Positions 24,563 through 31,946 of a DNA stretch of 64,000 bases are shown here, piece by piece. This DNA comes from Pseudomonadota bacterium (lineage in GTDB: Bacteria > Pseudomonadota > Alphaproteobacteria > Sphingomonadales > Sphingomonadaceae), in contig JAFAFE010000001.1 of the NCBI GenBank assembly GCA_023423655.1, positions 124,001 through 188,000 of the forward strand, read 5' to 3'. Below the pieces are notes generated by a model. That model was not told where the DNA came from. It worked only from the letters and a program-made list of their open reading frames with translations, and made no database searches. Position 1 is the stretch's first letter, and every line of letters begins with the position of its first letter. The translations under genes were made by a program, and so were the position numbers.

Positions 24563-25413
24563 TGGCAGCCTCCACCGGTAAGGACAAAAAACGGCGCGAC
24601 TTTATCACGCCCGAAGGGGTCGCGCTCAGCCTCAATATCGCCAGCGCAGGGTCGCGGCTGGCGGCGCTGATGATTGACCTCATCCTGATTGTGCTTGTGC
24701 TGATTGCCATGTCGGTGGCGGCGGCCTTCACCTTGAACCAATCCCAATCGACCGTCGCGATCATCTGGATGCTCGGCTTTTTCTTGCTGCGCAACGGCTA
24801 TTTCCTCTGGTTCGAACTGGGCAAGCGCGCCGCGACGCCGGGCAAGCGGCTGGTCGGTATCCGTGTTGTCGCGCGCGATGGCGGGCGGCTGACCGCCGAT
24901 GCGGTGGTCGCGCGCAACCTGATGCGCGAGCTGGAAATCTTCCTGCCGCTGACTTTTCTGGCGGTGGACGGTTCCGAAGGCACGCTGGGCGGGGCGATGA
25001 TGGTGCTCGGCCTGATCTGGGCGCTGTGCCTCAGCCTGTTCCTGTTTTTCAACAAGGACCGAATGCGCATGGGCGATCTGATTGCGGGGACATGGGTGGT
25101 CGATGATAACCGCCGCAAGCTCAAACAGACATTGCTGTCCGTCGCGACCGACGAGCGGCTGGTCTTTACCCGCGAAGAATTGTCGGTTTATGGCATTTAC
25201 GAGCTGCAGGAGCTGGAACGCATCGTGCGCGAACGCGACCCCAAAGCGATGGCGGCGGTCGCGGGCACCATCCGCCAGAAAATCGGCCGCACGCTAGCGC
25301 AGGAAAGCGACGAGGATTTCCTCAACGTCTATTATACCGCGCTGCGCGCGCAACTGGAGCGCGATTTATTGTTCGGCAAACGGCGCGAGAATAAGTTCCA
25401 GCCAGTGCAGTGA
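24562..25413 (+). CDS. RDD family membrane protein
   Basis: Last gene of the MoxR operon, 283 residues. The RDD domain spans about residues 15-165. SLNIASAGSRLAALMIDLIL carries the Arg-(x)-Asp pattern in the first helix. The second helix follows with FELGKRAATPGKRLVGIRVV, the typical RDD loop, and a third helix is near ALCLSLFLFFNKDRMRMGDL. The rest is cytoplasmic and charged (FTREELSVYGIYELQELERI). The ATG shares a base with the SpoIIM-like stop. RDD proteins in other settings are linked to ion or envelope stress; here the operon suggests a membrane complex serviced by MoxR. Confidence 0.9.
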   Translation: MAASTGKDKKRRDFITPEGVALSLNIASAGSRLAALMIDLILIVLVLIAMSVAAAFTLNQSQSTVAIIWMLGFFLLRNGYFLWFELGKRAATPGKRLVGIRVVARDGGRLTADAVVARNLMRELEIFLPLTFLAVDGSEGTLGGAMMVLGLIWALCLSLFLFFNKDRMRMGDLIAGTWVVDDNRRKLKQTLLSVATDERLVFTREELSVYGIYELQELERIVRERDPKAMAAVAGTIRQKIGRTLAQESDEDFLNVYYTALRAQLERDLLFGKRRENKFQPVQ

Positions 25414-25439
25414 GGGGGGCAAGGTTTAAGCCGGGGAAT

Positions 25440-25612
25440 ATCTTTTACGCTGACAGACCCACCCCCAACCCAGCGAACGCGAAACTACCCCCGGCAGTTT
25501 CGGATTGTGCCGGGGGCACAATCCTGTTCGCTCGCAAGCGGGAGGGGAGATTTACCACCTATCTGTGCCCGGTCGCCCCGCTTGCCAGTCCGCGATGCGT
25601 CGTCGAGTGGCG
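25440..25612. repeat. Intergenic region with family D-like repeat
   Basis: Between the RDD gene and the convergent Nudix gene. It contains CCCCGGCAGTTTCGGATTGTGCCGGGGG-like pairing and CTCGCAAGCGGGAGGGGAG, related to the half-site at about 7930. No coding potential or T-run terminator was recognised. Confidence 0.5.
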
Positions 25613-25620
25613 GGAGAGGT

Positions 25621-26025
25621 TTAGGGCGGGAGGGCGTCCAACGGGAAATAGCGCGCCTCGACCAATTCCTTTGCGTCAATCTGCGGCGCGCCTTCAACCC
25701 GGGCGGTGAAGAGCGCGACATTATCCTGCTTGCCTTCGGCCTGTGTGAAATAATGGCCGAACAGGGTGAGGTCGTGCGCGACCAGTGCGGTTTCTTCCAT
25801 CAATTCGCGCGGTGCGGCCTGCGCAGCCGTTTCGCCGCGGTCGATTGCGCCGCCGGGGAGCATCCACGCTTCCTGATTGCCATAAGCATGGCGCACGAGC
25901 AGCAACGCGCCCGCGTCGTTAAACGCCATCAGCTTGACGCCATAGCGTTTGGCGCCCGTCACCCGCCAATAGAAGCGCATCAGCGGAAAGCCGATGCGAT
26001 AGAGGCTTTGGCGTAAGGCGCGCAC
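25621..26025 (-). CDS. NUDIX hydrolase
   Basis: A 134-residue Nudix protein that would hydrolyse a nucleoside diphosphate linked to another group. The Nudix box G-x5-E-x7-R-E-x2-E-E is complete: GGAIDRGETAAQ followed by AAPRELMEETAL. The start is taken as the GTG at 26025, with TAAGG seven bases upstream; the open frame further upstream belongs to the neighbouring gene. It begins only 11 bases after the stop of the FMN glutamate-synthase-like gene, so the two are likely one transcript. The substrate is unknown; proteins of this size often act on NDP-sugars or mutagenic nucleotides. Confidence 0.85.
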   Translation of the reverse strand: MRALRQSLYRIGFPLMRFYWRVTGAKRYGVKLMAFNDAGALLLVRHAYGNQEAWMLPGGAIDRGETAAQAAPRELMEETALVAHDLTLFGHYFTQAEGKQDNVALFTARVEGAPQIDAKELVEARYFPLDALPP

Positions 26026-26036
26026 CAGTTGCCTTA

Positions 26037-27668
26037 CTATACTTTGGTTTGCGGCGGTAGAGTGGCGGGCGCAAAACTGCCCGTCTGCGCGCGCGCCCAA
26101 TTATCGGCATAATAAGGCCAAGGGCAGCTTCCGTCGATGAGTTGGCCGGGCTGGAGGAAGCGGTGGATCTGGTCGAACTGGCGGATCTGGTTCGAACTCA
26201 TCCGGTGGACAATATGGTAAGGCTGTAATTCGTCCGGATGGGTAAGGCCGGTGGCGGCGAGCATATGGGCGAGCGCCTCGACCGTTTTCTTGTGGAACAT
26301 ATGGACGCGCTCGGCCTTGTCGGGGACGACGAGCGCGCGCTGGCGGGTCTGGTCCTGCGTCGCAACGCCGGTCGGACAACGATTGGTGTGGCAACTGCGC
26401 GACTGGATACAGCCCAAGGCAAACATGAAACCGCGCGCCGAATTGCACCAGTCCGCACCAATCGCCAGCACATGGGCGGCATCAAAGGCCGAGGTAATCT
26501 TGCCCGCAACGCCGATTTTGATGCGGTCGCGCACCCCGGCGCCCACCAGCGTATTATGGACGAACAGCAAGCCTTCGCGCATCGGCGTTCCGATATGGTC
26601 GGAAAATTCGACCGGCGACGCGCCGGTGCCGCCTTCCGCGCCATCGACCACGACAAAATCGGGGATGATGCCGGTTTCGAGCATCGCTTTGACAATGCCC
26701 ATAAACTCCCACGGTTGTCCGATGCACAATTTGAAGCCGACCGGCTTGCCGCCCGACAGAAGGCGCAATTCGGCGATGAAGCCCATCATTTCGCGCGGCG
26801 TGGTAAAGGCCGAATGGGAGGCAGGCGATACGCAATCGACGCCCATCGGCACATGGCGGGTTTCGGCAATTTCGCGCGTGATTTTCTTGGCAGGCAAAAT
26901 GCCGCCATGCCCCGGCTTTGCGCCTTGGCTCAATTTGATTTCGATCATCTTGACCTGCGGGTCGGTCGCCTGGCGCGCGAAAAGTTCGGGGTCGAATTTA
27001 CCCTCGGCGTCCCGGCAGCCGAAATAGCCGCTCCCCAATTCCCAGCAGAGATCGCCGCCAAATTCGCGGTGGTAAGGGCTGATACTGCCCTCGCCCGTAT
27101 CATGATAAAAGCCGCCCAGTTTCGCGCCCTTGTTGAGCGCGCGGATCGCATTAGCGGACAGCGACCCGAAACTCATCGCGGAAATATTGAACACGCTCGC
27201 CGAATAAGGCTGGCTGCACTGGTCATTGCCGATCAGCGTGCGATAGCCCGCCGGGTCCACCGCGTCCGCCGGACGGTTGGAATGGAGCATATATTCATAC
27301 CCCTCCTCATAGACATCTTCCAATGTGCCGAACGGAATATCGTCATTTTCCTTCTTGGCGCGGCTATAGACGAGGCTGCGCTGGAGGCGCGAAAAGGGCA
27401 TCGCCTCTTTTTCATCCTCGATCAGATATTGGCGGATTTCGGGGCGGATCGCTTCGACCAACCAGCGGATATGGCCGATTAGCGGATAGTTGCGCAGCAC
27501 CGCATGTTCGCTCTGCACCAGATCCCACACGCCGCGCAGGACCAAGAGGCCGCTCAGGACAATCGCACCAATGCCCAACAGGCTGTCCGGTTGCCACCAG
27601 AGCAGCCCCAAAAAAGCGGCTACGATAAGGAGAAAGACGGTATAACGGCCGAGATGGAATTCGGGCAT
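26037..27668 (-). CDS. FMN-binding glutamate synthase family protein
   Basis: A 543-residue protein with the FMN/Fe-S synthase domain of glutamate synthase but without the amidotransferase part. An N-terminal membrane segment (VFLLIVAAFLGLLWW, then a second hydrophobic stretch LLGIGAIVLSGLLVLRGV) anchors it. The TIM-barrel domain shows FNISAMSFGSLSANAIRALN, QGAKPGHGGILPAKKIT, VDGAEGGTGASPVEFSDHIG and the cysteine cluster SRSCHTNRCPTGVATQD (3Fe-4S-type site). Such stand-alone proteins are often annotated as glutamate synthase, but their true reaction is unproven. The start at 27668 is supported by length and the N-terminal helix; the ribosome site is weak. Confidence 0.88.
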   Translation of the reverse strand: MPEFHLGRYTVFLLIVAAFLGLLWWQPDSLLGIGAIVLSGLLVLRGVWDLVQSEHAVLRNYPLIGHIRWLVEAIRPEIRQYLIEDEKEAMPFSRLQRSLVYSRAKKENDDIPFGTLEDVYEEGYEYMLHSNRPADAVDPAGYRTLIGNDQCSQPYSASVFNISAMSFGSLSANAIRALNKGAKLGGFYHDTGEGSISPYHREFGGDLCWELGSGYFGCRDAEGKFDPELFARQATDPQVKMIEIKLSQGAKPGHGGILPAKKITREIAETRHVPMGVDCVSPASHSAFTTPREMMGFIAELRLLSGGKPVGFKLCIGQPWEFMGIVKAMLETGIIPDFVVVDGAEGGTGASPVEFSDHIGTPMREGLLFVHNTLVGAGVRDRIKIGVAGKITSAFDAAHVLAIGADWCNSARGFMFALGCIQSRSCHTNRCPTGVATQDQTRQRALVVPDKAERVHMFHKKTVEALAHMLAATGLTHPDELQPYHIVHRMSSNQIRQFDQIHRFLQPGQLIDGSCPWPYYADNWARAQTGSFAPATLPPQTKV

Positions 27669-27835
27669 CGGGCATCCAGTTGCAAAAGGACGGGAAACCT
27701 GTGTCATAGCTTCCTGCACGGGACACGCCAAGGGGCTGGACAAAAGGGGGTTTCCTCCGCCAGACAGAGGCCAAGCGAAGAAATAGAGTGGACCGGCCCG
27801 TATAAGGCCGCTGCGATTGGAGGCAGAATTTGGAT

Positions 27836-28882
27836 ATGACTTGCAAGGCTTGCGGCGCAACGATTCCGTCCGGTGCGCGCTTTTGTCCGTCCTGCGGGGC
27901 TGCGGTTGGGCCGGTTCCCGCCGCGCCGCCGTCGCCCGAACAGGATTCGGGCTATGCGCGCTTTTATGATGAAGACGCGCCCAAAGCCCCGCCTGCACCG
28001 CCCGCTGAACCTGCCGCACCGGTAACACCGCCATCCGCGCCAGTGACACCGCCGCCCGCAGCGCCCCAAGCCCCTGCGCCGGGCTTTGCAGCAGCACCGC
28101 CACCCCCGCCGCCCTATCAACCCCCCGCTTATGGTCAGCCGTCAGGTGCGTCCGTCCCGCCGCCTTATGCACCCGAACCGGTGGCCGAAAGCCCCAACCG
28201 CTTGCCGTGGATTTTGGGCGGGGTTGCGCTCATCGCGGTCGCGCTTGCCGCGCTCTATGGCATTATAAGCGACGGGCCGAGCCTCAAGCCGATTGACGAT
28301 AAAACGCTCGCCGAACAATCGTCCGAAGGAACGGAAGCGACGCCCGAAGAACCCACCATCGTCAAGCCCGCCGAAAGCCTGTTTGTCGCCGCCGAAGCCA
28401 ATGTGCGCGACAAACCCACGGTGACAGGATCGAAAATCACCCGTAAAATCGCGCGGGCCAGCGCGATTACCGGCGATGTGGTCGCGGGCGAAAAAGGCGA
28501 TCAATGGCTGCGCATTGCGGGCACCAATGAATATGTGAGCCTTATCAACCTCACCAATACCGCGCTCCCCGCGCTGGTCAGCAGCGACACGATGGACGCG
28601 ACCATCCGCGCCAAATGTCCGGTGTTAACCCAGCCTAATGCGGGCGCGCCGGTCAAGCTCACTTTGCAAACGGGCGCGAAGATCAAGATTACCGGCCTGA
28701 CGGCGGGCGATTATGCCGAATTTGCGCTGCCCAAAGGCGGGGTCGGTTATGTGCCCGATGGCGGCGATGCCTGCCTCATCCCGCCGGAAGTCGCCCCCGT
28801 GCCGACCGGATCGTCGGGCGATTATGCCCCGCCGGGCAGCGATAATTTCGACGAACCCGCACCGGACGACGAAGAAGGGTGA
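27836..28882 (+). CDS. Zinc-ribbon and SH3-domain membrane protein
   Basis: A 348-residue protein. At the N-terminus lies a zinc ribbon with two C-x-x-C pairs (CKACGATIPSGARFCPSCG). A long Pro/Ala-rich linker follows, then one membrane helix (LPWILGGVALIAVALAALYG) near residue 125. An extracytoplasmic bacterial SH3 domain (about residues 183-240, LFVAAEANVRDKPTVTGSKI) follows, and a related second SH3-like repeat near IRAKCPVLTQPNAGAPVKLT. This topology suggests an envelope protein with a cytoplasmic zinc knuckle. A TTG six bases upstream sits closer to the GGAGG and may be the real start. Its stop overlaps glnD. Confidence 0.8.
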   Translation: MTCKACGATIPSGARFCPSCGAAVGPVPAAPPSPEQDSGYARFYDEDAPKAPPAPPAEPAAPVTPPSAPVTPPPAAPQAPAPGFAAAPPPPPPYQPPAYGQPSGASVPPPYAPEPVAESPNRLPWILGGVALIAVALAALYGIISDGPSLKPIDDKTLAEQSSEGTEATPEEPTIVKPAESLFVAAEANVRDKPTVTGSKITRKIARASAITGDVVAGEKGDQWLRIAGTNEYVSLINLTNTALPALVSSDTMDATIRAKCPVLTQPNAGAPVKLTLQTGAKIKITGLTAGDYAEFALPKGGVGYVPDGGDACLIPPEVAPVPTGSSGDYAPPGSDNFDEPAPDDEEG

Positions 28883-31647
28883 GCGACCGCTTCCATCATG
28901 TCGCCCAGCGGCGCAAGCTCATCGACCGGCGCGCGCTGGTCGAGGTGCTGGACGAGCTGGGCGCGGATGAACGCAGCATCGCGCAAAAAAGACAGGCGCT
29001 GGTCGTCATCCTGCGTGATGCGCTCAAAAGCGGGACGGTGGAGATTGCGGTGCGGCTGGACACCCACCCGTCCGCCGGACATCAGGCCGCAGCGGCGCAG
29101 GCTTTCCTGATCGACCAGCTTATCCGCCTGCTCTATGATTTTACCGTCAAATGGCTCTATCCCAATAATAATCCGACGTCCGCCGAGCGTATCACCATCA
29201 TTGCGGTGGGCGGTTACGGGCGCGGCGAAATGGCGCCCTATAGCGACGTTGATATCGGCTTCCTGATCCCGTGGAAGCCGACCGGCTGGACCGAACAGGT
29301 CATCGAATCCATGCTCTATGTATTGTGGGATATGGGACTGAAGGTCGGGCAATCGGTGCGCTCGCTCGACGAAATGATACGCATGGCACAAAGCGATTTG
29401 ACCGCGCGCACTGCCTTGCTGGAAGCGCGCTATGTGTGGGGCGATGAAACGCTCTACAAGGAAGCCTCGCTGCGCTTTGACAGCGAAATTGTCAAAGGCA
29501 CGGGCAAGCAATTTGTCGCCGACAAGCTGGCCGAACGCGACGAGCGGCACAAGCGCATGGGCGATAGCCGCTATGTCGTCGAACCCAATGTCAAGGAAGG
29601 CAAAGGGGGGTTGCGCGACCTCCACACCCTCTTCTGGATCGGAAAATATGTGTTCCAGGTCAAAAGCGTTGCCGAACTGGTGCCCGCGGGATTGCTCACC
29701 GAACAGGAGTTGCGCCAATTTACTCGCGCGGAAAATTTCCTGTGGGCGGTGCGCTGTCACCTCCACCTCATCACCCGCCGCGCCGAGGACCGGCTGACCT
29801 TCGATGTGCAGCGCGAACTGGCCGCGCGGATGCGCTATGCCGACCGCCCCGGCAAATCGGCGGTCGAACGCTTCATGCAGCATTATTTCCTGCAAGCCAA
29901 AATGGTCGGCGATCTGACCGGCGTGTTCCTGGCCCATCTCGATGATCAGCTCGCCAAAAAAGGCGCGCGCTTCATGCCGAGCATCATCACCAATTTCCGC
30001 CGCAGGCCCGGCAAGCTTAACGGCTTTGTGCTGGACCGGGGGCGGCTTTCCATCCCCGACGATGCGTTTTTCGCAGGCGATCCGGTGCGGATGGTCGAAC
30101 TGTTCCAGCTTGCCGACAAGCATGGGCTGGAAATCCACCCGCAAGCGATGCGCGCCGCTGCGCGCGATGCCAAGCTGATCGACAATGATGTGCGCGACGA
30201 CCCGCGCGCCAATGCCTTGTTCATGGATGTGCTGTGCAGCCGCCGCGACCCCGAAACCGTGCTGCGCTGGATGAATGAAGCGACTGTATTTGGCCGTTTT
30301 GTGCCCGATTTCGGCCGCGTCGTCGCGCAGATGCAATTCGACATGTATCACCATTATACGGTCGATGAACATTCGATCCGCGCGATTGGCCTGTTGTCCC
30401 GCATCGAGCGCGGCGAGTTTCATGAAGACCATCCGCTCGCGACCGCGATCTTCTCGCAACTCGCCTCGCGCCGCGTGATTTTCGTGGCGGTTTTGCTGCA
30501 CGACATCGCCAAAGGGCGGCGCGGCGACCATAGTGTTTTGGGCGCGGAAGTCGCGTTGCGGCTCTGCCCGCGCCTTGGCCTGACCCCTGCCGAAACCGAA
30601 ACGGTGAGCTGGCTGGTGCGCTATCATTTGCTGATGTCCGCGACCGCGTTCAAACGAGATTTGGCCGATTATAAGACCATCCTCGACTTTGCGCAGGTGG
30701 TCGCTTCACCCGAACGGTTGCGCTTGCTGCTGCTTTTAACGGTGGTCGATATTCGCGCGGTCGGTCCCGGCGTGTGGAATAGCTGGAAGCGGCAATTGCT
30801 CACCGAATTATTCGACGCTGGCGAAGAATTGCTGCGTCTCGGTCATAAGGAACGCGGGCGCGAACAACGGATTGCCCAGCGCAAGGAGGCGCTGGAGGCC
30901 GAACTTGGCCTGTGCGCCAACGCCTTTGCCGACCATGCCAAGCAATTTCCCGAAAGCTATTGGATTGCCGAAGCGTCCGATGTGATTGCGCAAAATGCGC
31001 GGCTCATGCTGTCGGCGGGCGATGCGCCGCTCGCCATTGCCGCGACCGTCTATCCCGATAGAGGCGCGACCCTTGTGCAAGTCTATGCCGCCGATCATCC
31101 GGGCTTGTTTTACCGCATAGCGGGCGCGATCCATCTGGCGGGTGGCAATATTATCGACGCGCGCATCCATACCACGCGCAGCGGCATGGCGGTCGATAAT
31201 TTCCTTGTGCAGGACGCGCACGGCCAACCCTTTGCCGAAGAAAGCCAGCTTGACCGGCTCAAACAGGCAATCGAGGATGCCGTTGCGAGCCGCCACAAAA
31301 TCACCTCCAAACTGGAAGCCAAACCGCTCGCCCATCCGCGCGCCGAAGCCTTCCATATCGAACCCGCCGTGATGATTACCAACGAAGCGTCGAACCGCTT
31401 CACCGTGGTCGAAATCAACACGCGCGACCGCCCGGCCTTGCTCTCCAACCTTGCCCAAGCCTTGTTCGAATCCAAGATCATGGTCCATTCCGCCCATGTC
31501 GCCACCTATGGCGAACGCGCGGTCGACACTTTCTATCTAACCGATTTGACAGGCGCGAAAATCGAAAGCCGCCAGCGGCTGGCATCAATGGAAAAACGCC
31601 TGCTCGAAGCGGCCACAGGGCCGGGAGAGAAGGCACAAGCGGCGTGA
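28879..31647 (+). CDS. glnD: [Protein-PII] uridylyltransferase / uridylyl-removing enzyme
   Basis: GlnD senses glutamine and adds or removes UMP on PII proteins, setting nitrogen assimilation. The 922-residue protein shows all domains in order. The nucleotidyltransferase has AVGGYGRGEMAPYSDVDIGF, with the metal-binding D-x-D. A linker comes next. The HD uridylyl-removing domain has LLHDIAKGRRGDHSVLGAEV. Two C-terminal ACT domains follow, near LVQVYAADHPGLFYRIAGAI and FTVVEINTRDRPALLSNLAQ, which bind glutamine. The start is a GTG overlapping the stop of the zinc-ribbon gene. Repeats follow it. Confidence 0.96.
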   Translation: MSDRFHHVAQRRKLIDRRALVEVLDELGADERSIAQKRQALVVILRDALKSGTVEIAVRLDTHPSAGHQAAAAQAFLIDQLIRLLYDFTVKWLYPNNNPTSAERITIIAVGGYGRGEMAPYSDVDIGFLIPWKPTGWTEQVIESMLYVLWDMGLKVGQSVRSLDEMIRMAQSDLTARTALLEARYVWGDETLYKEASLRFDSEIVKGTGKQFVADKLAERDERHKRMGDSRYVVEPNVKEGKGGLRDLHTLFWIGKYVFQVKSVAELVPAGLLTEQELRQFTRAENFLWAVRCHLHLITRRAEDRLTFDVQRELAARMRYADRPGKSAVERFMQHYFLQAKMVGDLTGVFLAHLDDQLAKKGARFMPSIITNFRRRPGKLNGFVLDRGRLSIPDDAFFAGDPVRMVELFQLADKHGLEIHPQAMRAAARDAKLIDNDVRDDPRANALFMDVLCSRRDPETVLRWMNEATVFGRFVPDFGRVVAQMQFDMYHHYTVDEHSIRAIGLLSRIERGEFHEDHPLATAIFSQLASRRVIFVAVLLHDIAKGRRGDHSVLGAEVALRLCPRLGLTPAETETVSWLVRYHLLMSATAFKRDLADYKTILDFAQVVASPERLRLLLLLTVVDIRAVGPGVWNSWKRQLLTELFDAGEELLRLGHKERGREQRIAQRKEALEAELGLCANAFADHAKQFPESYWIAEASDVIAQNARLMLSAGDAPLAIAATVYPDRGATLVQVYAADHPGLFYRIAGAIHLAGGNIIDARIHTTRSGMAVDNFLVQDAHGQPFAEESQLDRLKQAIEDAVASRHKITSKLEAKPLAHPRAEAFHIEPAVMITNEASNRFTVVEINTRDRPALLSNLAQALFESKIMVHSAHVATYGERAVDTFYLTDLTGAKIESRQRLASMEKRLLEAATGPGEKAQAA

Positions 31648-31689
31648 GGTTTGGTCGCGCGGGTCTGTAATGGATTCACGGGCGGCGCG

Positions 31690-31922
31690 GAGATTTTTAG
31701 TTCACGCACAGACGCAGAGGACGCAGAGATTTGAATGGCGCGGCGCGGGCTGCGGGATATTTCGGAATCCGATATTGTTAATTGCGTTCGTGCTGCGTAG
31801 GCCGAAGGCCGTATCGAAGCACCTTGTTCCTCCATAACAAGGCCCTTCGATACGCCTCCTACGGAGGCTACTCAGGGCGAACGGAGGAAGGCAAATCTTC
31901 GCGTCTCCGCGCCTCTGCGTGC
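31690..31922. repeat. Intergenic repeats, families F and E
   Basis: Family F motifs flank the region: CACAGACGCAGAGGACGCAG near 31700 and TCTTCGCGTCTCCGCGCCTC near 31893, in opposite orientation. Between them (31785-31884) is a full family E inverted repeat from CGTTCGTGCTGCGTAG through GCCCTTCGATACGCC to CTCAGGGCGAACGG. The same combination occurs at 16567-16859. This fills the space between the convergent glnD and PBP genes. Confidence 0.75.
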
Positions 31923-31946
31923 ACTGTATCCCCGTCAGCCAATCCG

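Noticed and set aside
26238..27482. Plus-strand 414-codon frame opposite the FMN glutamate-synthase-like gene
   Set aside because: No ribosome site or domain; the minus-strand gene shows all the synthase motifs.
28822..30627. Long minus-strand open frame opposite glnD (601 codons)
   Set aside because: The plus-strand glnD is intact with all its domains. The antisense product is rich in His, Arg and Gln with no fold, typical of a shadow frame.
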